Assembly: GCF_014649875.1 (NCBI RefSeq)
Contig: NZ_BMTW01000011.1
Coordinates: 1 to 64,000 of the forward strand
Source: Streptomyces rubiginosohelvolus
Lineage (GTDB): Bacteria > Actinomycetota > Actinomycetes > Streptomycetales > Streptomycetaceae
DNA: 64,000 nucleotides
Direction of reading: 5' to 3'
The notes under the pieces were generated by a model. The model worked only from the letters and a program-made list of their open reading frames with translations, was not told the origin of the DNA and ran no database searches. A program made the position numbers and the translations under genes. Shown here one piece after another: positions 48,196 to 55,704 of the stretch (position 1 is the first letter of the stretch; each line of letters opens with the position of its first letter).

Positions 48196-50256
48196 CTACT
48201 CCACGGTGAAGGTCCCGGTCGCCCCGGTGAACGGCGTGATCTTCCCGAACAGGTTCTTCGCGTCCCCGTGGTGGACGATCCGGTAGGTGCCGGGTGCGGT
48301 GTCCGCCGCGATCTTCCAGGTGATCGTGGCCTTCGAGGTGCCGGTCAGACCGTTGAGCCGGGTCCAGCGGTAGGTGGTCTCCCAGTCACCGTCGTCCAGC
48401 ACCCGCTTCCAGGTGCCGTTCTCCAGCCGCTGGACCTCCAGGAAGGTGGAGCCCCGGCGGACGTTGTTCTTCGGGTGGCCGGTGGCGAACTCGACGGTGG
48501 CGGTGGAGCCGCGCGCGTACGAGTTCTCCGGGGCCTTGAGGACTCCGCCGAACGCCTTGCCCGAGGGCGGGTTGTCGTACACGACCCCCGTCTGGAAGGT
48601 GAACTGCCTCGCCGACTCGTCCGCCGGCGACGTGCCCCGGTCCAGGGCCGTGCCCTCGCGCAGGGACTCGGCGATGCGGGCGTACTCCTGCTGGTAGGCG
48701 GGCAGGGTGTAGCGGCCGTACAGCGTCGAGCCGCCCTCGTAGTTCTGGGTGTCGTACTCCTCCGGCGTCGTGGCGTACTGGCTGTAGGCGTTGGCGTACC
48801 CCTGGAGCAGGACGCGGTCCAGCGGCACGCCCAGCCGCTCGGCCACCGTGCGGCGTACGCGGAGGCCGGAGGCGATCGTGAACTCGCCCGGGGCGGCCAC
48901 CAGGTGCAGCTCGCCGATCTTCATGATCTGCAGGGGGAGCCGCTTCGGGGTGACCGGGTGGACGTTGCTCAGCAGGCCCGTGGGGATCAGGCTCGCCTTG
49001 GGGTACTGGCAGGACTGGAGCCAGGACGGGGTGTCGATGCGCAGCGCTTCGAGGATGGGCGCGATCGGGGTGCGCATGCCCTCCTCGAAGAGCGGGATGG
49101 CCGGGCCGTCCTCGACGCTGCCCGCGAGCGTGGACGCGCCCACGACGGCGGGGCAGGTGCGGTGCTCCTTGCCGTCCGGGGTGTACTCCGGCCGTACGGT
49201 CACGTTCTCCATGTCGACATAGGCGAGCCGGGAGTCGACCCCTCCGGCGACGGGCCGCGCGTCCTCGTAGATCTCCCGGGCCTTGTCGAGCTGGCGCTCG
49301 CCGATGATGCGGGCGTTCTCGAACTCGTCCTCGGTGGGCCCGGAACCGGGCTTCAGGTTGAGGTTGGGGGACATGTCGCCGGCGTTGGTGTTGGGGAAGG
49401 CCGCGACGAACCCCGGGGTGTCGTCGAGGTAGCGGACGCCTTCGTGGTCGTGCTCCCAGGCGTAGGAGGCGTAGCCCTTGTTGTCGGGGCTGATGAGCGT
49501 GTTCTTGTTGGTGATGGAGGTGTTGTGGGTGGCGAACCAGTTGATCGCGCCCGCGTCCTTGTCGCCCTGCTTGAAGCGCAGCACGGTCATCGCCGGGTCG
49601 ATGCCGTCGGGGAAGGCGGCCCGGTCGGCGGCCGGATTGCGGTCGAACGCCTCCCGGGAACGGTTGACGCTGGCGTTGGTCAGGGTCCCGGTGCCGAGGC
49701 TCATCGTGCCGGGCTTCAGGTCCTCGTGCGCCTCGGCCACGGACTCGGTGATGCCGTCGACGATCGCCCGGTAGGTCTCCTTCTGGAAGCCGAGGACGGA
49801 GAGGTTGTAGGCGACGTTGTGGGAGTACCCGCCCGGCCCCGAGTGGGTGTGGGTGGCCGAGAGGAGGACGTTGTCCTCGCCGTACAGGCTGCCGTAACGC
49901 TCCTTCAACTGCGCCATGACGCCCTGCCGGACGGACTGGAAGATCATCGCGAGGTCGGCGTTGACGTACACCACCCGCTTGCCGCTCGCCCGGTCGACGA
50001 CGACGAAGGCGCGCGACCGCTGCCGCTGGTGGATGCCCGAGGTCTTCTGGTCGAAGCTGGAGTAGCCCATCATCCCTGTCTCGGCCGCCTCGCCCGTGAC
50101 ATCGGCGATGCCGCGCCCGACGAGGTAGCCCGTGTCCTCGGCAGCGCCCGACGCGGACGCGGGGGAGGGGGCGCCGAGGGTGACCGCTCCGAGGGCTGCG
50201 GCGAGCAGGGCGACGGGAAGCCGGCGCCGGGAGCGGCGGACGGTGGGGGGTGGCAT
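48196..50256 (-). CDS. Secreted neutral/alkaline ceramidase
   Basis: A 686-residue enzyme that cleaves the amide of ceramides. A basic N-terminus and signal peptide occupy residues 1-36 (LPVALLAAALGAVTLG, cut near ASA). The catalytic domain has LLSATHTHSGPGGY (zinc His), FATHNTSITN, and NTNAGDMSPN near residue 295, where the Ser is the expected nucleophile of the GDxSPN motif. A C-terminal beta-sandwich (about 530-686) ends with GATGTFTVE. The length matches bacterial neutral ceramidases. The ATG at 50256 has AGGAGG 4 bases upstream. It is divergent from the lanthipeptide operon, with 232 bases between. Confidence 0.9.
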   Translation of the reverse strand: MPPPTVRRSRRRLPVALLAAALGAVTLGAPSPASASGAAEDTGYLVGRGIADVTGEAAETGMMGYSSFDQKTSGIHQRQRSRAFVVVDRASGKRVVYVNADLAMIFQSVRQGVMAQLKERYGSLYGEDNVLLSATHTHSGPGGYSHNVAYNLSVLGFQKETYRAIVDGITESVAEAHEDLKPGTMSLGTGTLTNASVNRSREAFDRNPAADRAAFPDGIDPAMTVLRFKQGDKDAGAINWFATHNTSITNKNTLISPDNKGYASYAWEHDHEGVRYLDDTPGFVAAFPNTNAGDMSPNLNLKPGSGPTEDEFENARIIGERQLDKAREIYEDARPVAGGVDSRLAYVDMENVTVRPEYTPDGKEHRTCPAVVGASTLAGSVEDGPAIPLFEEGMRTPIAPILEALRIDTPSWLQSCQYPKASLIPTGLLSNVHPVTPKRLPLQIMKIGELHLVAAPGEFTIASGLRVRRTVAERLGVPLDRVLLQGYANAYSQYATTPEEYDTQNYEGGSTLYGRYTLPAYQQEYARIAESLREGTALDRGTSPADESARQFTFQTGVVYDNPPSGKAFGGVLKAPENSYARGSTATVEFATGHPKNNVRRGSTFLEVQRLENGTWKRVLDDGDWETTYRWTRLNGLTGTSKATITWKIAADTAPGTYRIVHHGDAKNLFGKITPFTGATGTFTVE

Positions 50257-50419
50257 GGAACCTCCTGGGGCGGGAGACGGGATGCCGGGGCCCGGTCGGC
50301 GGCTCACCGACGTGGGGGCCGGGGCAGTGCCCCGACCGTAGAGCAGTGTGACCTGCGTCGCATAGATGTCTACCGGCCAGTAGAGCTCTCGCGCCGGTGC
50401 CGCGCCCGCATACGCCTCG

Positions 50420-50448
50420 TTGACAGGTGCATGCCGCATTGTTCTACT
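50420..50448 (+). promoter_or_regulatory. Promoter of the lanthipeptide-type operon
   Basis: A perfect TTGACA (50420-50425) is followed after 17 bases by TCTACT (50443-50448), 40 bases before the precursor ATG. This matches a housekeeping promoter except for the second -10 base. Confidence 0.65.
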
Positions 50449-50488
50449 GAGTGGCGGATCAATTGGCCAGTACGGGAGGAGGATATTC

Positions 50489-50656
50489 ATGCAGGCAGTT
50501 GAGGAAAAGGTCCAGAGCGGAACGGACCGGAACGCCGATGAGGTATTCGATCTGGTGATCGGCGATCTGGAACAGGAAATTCCGCCGCTCGCCTCTCCGA
50601 CGAACTCGGGCAGCGGCACCGCCTGTGGTACGTGCGCGGGCGTCTACTGCTGTTGA
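50489..50656 (+). CDS. Lanthipeptide-like precursor peptide
   Basis: A 55-residue peptide. The ATG at 50489 has a very strong GGGAGGAGG 6 bases upstream. The leader (about residues 1-34) is acidic and contains EVFDLVIGDLEQE, similar to the FDL-type recognition sequence of lanthipeptide leaders. The core is rich in Ser/Thr and ends with four Cys: T44, C46, T48, C49, C54 and C55 within GTACGTCAGVYCC, preceded by SPTNSGS. Up to four thioether rings could form between dehydrated Ser/Thr and these Cys. The operon downstream has a dehydratase and LanC, which supports the call. No Gly-Gly cleavage site precedes the core, so the leader/core boundary is unclear. Confidence 0.85.
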   Translation: MQAVEEKVQSGTDRNADEVFDLVIGDLEQEIPPLASPTNSGSGTACGTCAGVYCC

Positions 50657-50735
50657 TGCGTGGCGGGTGGCGCCGGCCTGGTCCGGCGTCACCCGGTCGC
50701 GCCGTCCGTCCATCGGTGACGAGTCGGAGGCTGCT

Positions 50736-53225
50736 GTGCCGGATTCCCCCCTGGACCCCCGGGTGCTCTGGGAGATGCGCGCCCCGGGTGAGGCCTCCGG
50801 AACGGCCGCTGACCGGGACGTAACTCCCCAACTGCCACCAGCGGCACGGCGGATGGTCGACGCCGTCCGCAAGGGCGAGGCCGGCGGAATGTTCCCGCCT
50901 GTGGTCGCCGCGGGCCCCGAGGGGACCGTCGCGGTCGACCGGCTGCTCGGCGGCGAGAGCGACGCGCGGATGATCGAACATGCCCTCCGCGACCGGCGGT
51001 TCGCGCCGCTGCTGGAGCTGTGGGAGCGGCTCGACGGCTGGTGCGCCCATTCCCGGCAGCGCTATTCGTCCGTTATTTCTCCCGAAATACTCGACATCAC
51101 GAACGCCGACCTATTCGGCCCCGTGGTATCCGAGGCATTCGTCGCCTGCGCTGCCGGGAAGCCGCGCTACGCCCACGACCGGGTGGCCGAGTGGTCGGTG
51201 CGCTGCGAGGAATTCCTGACGCTCTTCCTCGACCGGTTGCTGCGGGACATGAACACCTGCTGGCCCCACGAACCGGCGTTCCGGGGCCCGGTCGTCGGAC
51301 TCTGGACCCACGGCGAGGAGACCCACAACGGACGCCAGCGCGTCCTGCGCCTCGACTGCGCGGGCGGCGGCCGAGTCGCCTACAAGCCCCGTCCGGCCTC
51401 CGGTGAGCTGCTGTTCACCCAGGCCGCCCGAACCGGCGCGACAGCTTCGCCCGCCTCGCTGTTCGACCTGCTCAACCAGGCACCCGCCGCGTCCGGCGGG
51501 ATCCGGCTCCCCGTGCTGTCCTGCTGGCCCGGGGCCGAGCCCGGCTACCTCTGGCAGGAGTGGATCGAACCGCCCGCCCAGTGGGGGCCGATCCGCACCT
51601 CCGGGCCGTGGGAACTGACCGGCACCCGGCTGACCCCGGCGGAGTCGGGGCGGTTCTGGCACCGGACCGGTTCGCTGACCGCCGCCACGTTCGCCTTCGG
51701 GATCACCGACATGATTGGCGGCAACGTGGTCACCGGGAGCAGACCCGGCGACCCGGAACCGCTGCTCCACCCGATCGACCTGGAGATCTACTTCTGCCGG
51801 GTCCCGCGCCTCTACGACACCGGCCTCCTGCACGACGCGACCGCCGAGATCGACCAGCACCACGTCGGCCTGGAACGCACCGCCCGCTGGTGCAGCGCCG
51901 AGGGCCCGCCGGTGGTCTGGAGCCCGCGGCCGGCGGGCGCGCTGAGCCTGCACCGCCGCCGGGTCTCCTTCGCCCGGGACGAGACCAGGAACGTCGTCGC
52001 CGACACCGAAGGGCGGACCGGCTACGGGCCCTACCTCCCGGCCATGCTGCGCGGCATGTTCGACGCCTGGACCCTGATGTGCCGGCAACGGCCCGCCATC
52101 CGGGACTTCCTGGCGACCGCCACCGCCGGCCACTACGTCAGGGTCCTGCGGCAGCCCACGTTCCGGTACTTCGACGCGCTCGTGCCCCGCTGGCTGTCCG
52201 GAGGCGGGGCCGCACCCCGTCCCGCCGAACCAGACGTCCACTTCGACCGGTCCGAGACCGACCAGCTGCGGCGCATGGACGTGCCCTACTTCGTCCGCTC
52301 GCTGGAGGGCGGCCCGGTGCTCGGCGTCGAGCCCCCGCCCGGGCCGTTCGGCACGTCCCGGGTCGCGGCCCGGCCGGAACCCGAGGGCGGCTGGCCCCCG
52401 CTGCCCCAGCTGCTGGAGGGGGGGAACCTCACCCTCGCCGGTCTCGGGGTGGCCCTGCGGGACGCCGTGGAGCACGTCTTCGACGATGTGACCGACCACG
52501 TCGTCACGGACGCCGCGCTCGGCGTGCGGCTGCATCTGCAGAGCCCCTCCGAGGGCCGGGTCTCCTTCGACTGGCCGGAGGCCGGACGGCGGATCACCTA
52601 CCTCTGGGACCGGCAGAAGGTGCGGCTGAGCATCGACCCGGTCGACGCGCCCGAGGCCCCCGCCGAGCCCGCGCCCGCCGGGGAGATCCGGCGCAGGCTG
52701 CTGCGGCTGGACCGGCTCGACGGCACGATCCGGATGCCGTGGGCCGACGGCGGCATGTGCGACGAGAGCGCGGAGCGCCGGCTGCGGGAACTGACCGACG
52801 CCGGAATCGCCTGGCTCGCCACGGTCGTGGCCGACCACGGATGGCCGGGACACGCCCTCGTGGGCGCGGAGGCGGCCGCCGCCGCGAGCCGCCTCGTACA
52901 ACACGCCAGGGAGAACCTCGACTTCCGGCACCGCTGCCTGGAGCTGATGCGGGACGCGGCGGAGCGCCGGGATCTGCCGTGGCGTGAAGTCGCCTATCTC
53001 ACGGACGAGTTGCGCGTCGACCAAGGGCGCCCGCAGGTCTACGGGACCAAGTTCGAGCCCGTCGCGGGCGAGTTGGTGCCCTGGCCGGTCGAGGAGCCGG
53101 AGCAGGTGGACCGGCGGCGCGCCGCGCTGGGCATGGAACCCCTGGCCGATCACACGGACCGGATCCGGCGGCGCTTCCCCCTGGGGGACGCCGGGCGGAC
53201 CCCGGCCGGAAGGGAAGCGACATGA
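50736..53225 (+). CDS. LanM-type lanthipeptide dehydratase with C-terminal DUF6624-like domain
   Basis: An 829-residue protein. Residues about 80-640 resemble the LanM dehydratase (DUF4135) domain. THNGRQ (residues 196-201) is the nucleotide-binding motif, Lys217 is in VAYKPR, ITDMIGGN (323-330) and IDLE (347-350) are kinase-like loops, and VRVLRQPTFRYF is the elimination-site motif. In other LanM proteins the first loop reads TDxHxEN; here the His is Ile327, so phosphorylation may differ. Instead of the usual cyclase half, residues about 655-825 are a DUF6624-like domain (LVQHARENLDF, YLTDELRVDQGRPQVYGT). Cyclisation would be left to the separate LanC at 55676. The GTG at 50736 follows GGAGG, and the stop overlaps the next ATG (ATGA). 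Confidence 0.8.
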   Translation: MPDSPLDPRVLWEMRAPGEASGTAADRDVTPQLPPAARRMVDAVRKGEAGGMFPPVVAAGPEGTVAVDRLLGGESDARMIEHALRDRRFAPLLELWERLDGWCAHSRQRYSSVISPEILDITNADLFGPVVSEAFVACAAGKPRYAHDRVAEWSVRCEEFLTLFLDRLLRDMNTCWPHEPAFRGPVVGLWTHGEETHNGRQRVLRLDCAGGGRVAYKPRPASGELLFTQAARTGATASPASLFDLLNQAPAASGGIRLPVLSCWPGAEPGYLWQEWIEPPAQWGPIRTSGPWELTGTRLTPAESGRFWHRTGSLTAATFAFGITDMIGGNVVTGSRPGDPEPLLHPIDLEIYFCRVPRLYDTGLLHDATAEIDQHHVGLERTARWCSAEGPPVVWSPRPAGALSLHRRRVSFARDETRNVVADTEGRTGYGPYLPAMLRGMFDAWTLMCRQRPAIRDFLATATAGHYVRVLRQPTFRYFDALVPRWLSGGGAAPRPAEPDVHFDRSETDQLRRMDVPYFVRSLEGGPVLGVEPPPGPFGTSRVAARPEPEGGWPPLPQLLEGGNLTLAGLGVALRDAVEHVFDDVTDHVVTDAALGVRLHLQSPSEGRVSFDWPEAGRRITYLWDRQKVRLSIDPVDAPEAPAEPAPAGEIRRRLLRLDRLDGTIRMPWADGGMCDESAERRLRELTDAGIAWLATVVADHGWPGHALVGAEAAAAASRLVQHARENLDFRHRCLELMRDAAERRDLPWREVAYLTDELRVDQGRPQVYGTKFEPVAGELVPWPVEEPEQVDRRRAALGMEPLADHTDRIRRRFPLGDAGRTPAGREAT

Positions 53226-54496
53226 GCACCCTCGCCCCCGAGACACGGCGGACGCCGCCCGGCGGTGTCGACTGGGAGCTGTTCGGGCAGCGCTACTGGG
53301 ACCGGCGGCCCGTCCGGCTGCACGCCAGGCCGCCGTTCGGCCTCGACGCGGTCCACCCCCTGAACGTCGCCTCGTGCGCCCCCTTCCGCGTCGGAACCCG
53401 GTTCTGGGTGATGCCCGACGTCCGGTTCCTCGTCGGCGACGGCTGGCTGCGTGCCCCCGGGGCCCTCCTGCCGGACGCCACCGATCCGAGCCTGGACGCC
53501 TACCTCGACCGGTTCGACGCCGACAGCGGGCGCCAGGGCTACCTGCTGACCGTGCGTCAGCCGCTCCTCCTGGACCACGCGCTGTGGTCCGCCGTACGGG
53601 ACACGGTCAGCGGGCTGTGGCGGCAGGTCGGCTGGCCCAACCTCCCCGTCGTCGCCGAGGTGCTGACCGGCGACCGGTTCACCCAGCACGTCGGCGCGAC
53701 CGAGGCCCCGACCCACGCGGCGCTGACCTGGGTGCTGCGCGGCCGGATGGACGTACGGCTGTGGGACGAGCGCGGCGGGCCCCCGCCCCCGGACATCGCC
53801 GACCCGGACCGGGCGGTACCCGGGGTGCGCACCCTGAGCGCGGGGGCCGGGGAGCTGCTGTACTGGCCCGGCGACCAACGGCACGTGGACACCTACCGGG
53901 ACCGGTGCGTCGCCCTACGCCTGCGGATCCCCGTCGACCGGACCCTGCCGTTCACCGCCCTGCGGGACCTGCTCGCGGACCTGGTGCACGCCGGGCAGGG
54001 CAACGACGAGACCGTGCCCTACTTCCCGTTCGGCCCCGGAACCGGCATCGACGGCCAGGACGGCGTGCTGCCCCGGCTGACCGGGCTCGGCGACGACCTG
54101 CGCACGGTCGTGGACGGCGAACACCTGCGCAGGACCCTGCGGATCCGCTGGGCCGCCCTGCGCTCCGCCGCCGGCCTCGAACCGATCCCGGTGCCCCGCG
54201 AGGGCGTCACCATCACCCGGTCCACCCGCTTCCGCCGCACCGGCGAGATCGTCCGGATGCCCGACGGGCCCGCGCACGAGGTCTGGGCGGTGGACGGGAA
54301 CGTCTTCACCCTGCCGCGAGCGGCGGGCGACCGGGTGTACGCCGCGCTCGGCGACGGAGAGGAGACCGGGGCCGACGAGGTCTGCCGCGCGCTGGCCGCG
54401 GGCGACGACGACCGGAACGCGGCGACGGTGCTCGCGCTGCTCGACAAGCTGTACCGGCTGCGTGGCATCGACCTGGCCGAGGAGGGGACACGATGA
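53222..54496 (+). CDS. JmjC/cupin-like protein A, metal site incomplete
   Basis: A 424-residue protein related to the JmjC (2-oxoglutarate/Fe) oxygenase fold. The order of elements is WELFGQRYWDRRPV near the N-terminus, a double-stranded beta-helix with THAALTWVLRG (His165) and GELLYWPGDQRHVDTY (His221), and a C-terminal helical part with a winged-helix look. The usual HxD iron motif reads His-Ala-Ala here (165-167), so the Asp ligand is missing. This suggests a non-catalytic partner or an altered metal site. It overlaps the preceding gene (ATGA) and the following one (ATGA), so it is made together with the dehydratase and protein B. It may form a heterodimer with B. Confidence 0.75.
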   Translation: MSTLAPETRRTPPGGVDWELFGQRYWDRRPVRLHARPPFGLDAVHPLNVASCAPFRVGTRFWVMPDVRFLVGDGWLRAPGALLPDATDPSLDAYLDRFDADSGRQGYLLTVRQPLLLDHALWSAVRDTVSGLWRQVGWPNLPVVAEVLTGDRFTQHVGATEAPTHAALTWVLRGRMDVRLWDERGGPPPPDIADPDRAVPGVRTLSAGAGELLYWPGDQRHVDTYRDRCVALRLRIPVDRTLPFTALRDLLADLVHAGQGNDETVPYFPFGPGTGIDGQDGVLPRLTGLGDDLRTVVDGEHLRRTLRIRWAALRSAAGLEPIPVPREGVTITRSTRFRRTGEIVRMPDGPAHEVWAVDGNVFTLPRAAGDRVYAALGDGEETGADEVCRALAAGDDDRNAATVLALLDKLYRLRGIDLAEEGTR

Positions 54497-55704
54497 CGCT
54501 GACCGTCGAGAAGTCCTTCGACTGGGACACCTTCACCGAGCGGTTCTGGGACCGGCAGCCCGTGCTCTACAAGGCCGTCGACGCCGTGCCGTTCGCCGAG
54601 TCCGAGGTGTTCCGGTCCGCGGTGCTCGGCAGCCGCCCGCCCCACCCGCTGGCCGTACCGGGCAACCTCCAGTTCCTCGTACGGCGAAGGCAGCAGACCC
54701 GGCCCCACGACTATCTGCCCGAGCTGTCCGACGCATCGTTCGACGGCTACGAACAGCGCATGGCCGACCGGCTGGGCGGACAGCGCTACGCCCTCGTCGT
54801 CCACCGCTTCCACTCCTTCTCCCACCCGCTGTGGGACCGCGCGCAGCGGTTCTACGCCGGACTGTGGGAGCGGGTCGGCCAGCCCACGCACAGCGCGGGC
54901 TCCACGATGTTCCACGGCTCCTACGAGCACAGCCCGGTCGGCGTGCACCAGGACCGCTTCGCCACCTTCATGTTCTGCGTACGCGGCACGAAGCGGATGA
55001 GGTTCTGGGCCGAGCGCCCGTGGTCGGACCCGGTGCACACGGTGCTGGACTACCAGCCCTACCTGGCCTCCTCGTTCGTCGCCGAGGTCGAACCCGGCGA
55101 CCTGCTCTACTGGCCCTCGCGCTACTACCACGTGGGGGAGAGCACCGGGGACGCCCCGGCGACCAGCGTCAACGTGGGCATCCCGCGCCGCGAGCACCGG
55201 CCGTACTACGAGATCAAGGACCTGTTCCGGGGCACCCGGCCCGCCGCGTCCGCCCCGCTGTTCACCCCGGACGCCGCCCCGGGCGGCCGCCTCGCCGCCG
55301 AACTGCCCACGGCCCTCGCCGACGCCGTGGACGCCTTCGCGGCCCGCCTGGACCAGGACCGGTTCGCCGACCGGGCCACCGAGCTCGCCCTGCGGGTGAG
55401 AACGGCGGGCGGCTTCTGGCCGACCGAACCGCCCGCCGCGCCCCGCCCCCTGGACGACGACACCCCCGTACGCGGCTGCGCCCCGCTGCTGCCCGCACCC
55501 GGCAAGGGCCCGCGCCGCTGGGCCACCGGCGGCCATGTCACCTCGGGCGCGACCACCGCCGAAGCCCTCGCGGTCCTGCGCCGGCTGGACGCCGGGGAGG
55601 CGGTACGGGTTGGTGAACTGCCCGAGACCGGCCGCGCGGAGGTCCGCCGCCTGCTGCAGGAACTGGAGAGCTTCCGTGCCGTCATCCGCGTCGACGCCCA
55701 CTGA
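54493..55704 (+). CDS. JmjC/cupin-like oxygenase B, intact metal site
   Basis: A 403-residue homologue of the preceding protein, beginning with the matching FDWDTFTERFWDRQPV. The JmjC iron site appears complete: His152 and Asp154 in GVHQDRFATFMF, and His213 in RYYHVGES. The GDLLYWPSRYYH strand is nearly the same as in protein A. It would be a 2-oxoglutarate/Fe(II) hydroxylase acting on the lanthipeptide, for example at Asn, Asp, Pro or Tyr of the core. The C-terminal third (about 260-403) has a winged-helix-like end (ALAVLRRLDAGEAVRVGEL). The LanC gene starts inside its 3' end. Confidence 0.8.
   Translation: MTLTVEKSFDWDTFTERFWDRQPVLYKAVDAVPFAESEVFRSAVLGSRPPHPLAVPGNLQFLVRRRQQTRPHDYLPELSDASFDGYEQRMADRLGGQRYALVVHRFHSFSHPLWDRAQRFYAGLWERVGQPTHSAGSTMFHGSYEHSPVGVHQDRFATFMFCVRGTKRMRFWAERPWSDPVHTVLDYQPYLASSFVAEVEPGDLLYWPSRYYHVGESTGDAPATSVNVGIPRREHRPYYEIKDLFRGTRPAASAPLFTPDAAPGGRLAAELPTALADAVDAFAARLDQDRFADRATELALRVRTAGGFWPTEPPAAPRPLDDDTPVRGCAPLLPAPGKGPRRWATGGHVTSGATTAEALAVLRRLDAGEAVRVGELPETGRAEVRRLLQELESFRAVIRVDAH

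Noticed and set aside
50375..50472. GGCCAGTA occurring twice (50375 and 50465) around the lanthipeptide promoter
   Set aside because: An 8-base match 90 bases apart is easily chance in this composition, and there is no dyad or third copy.
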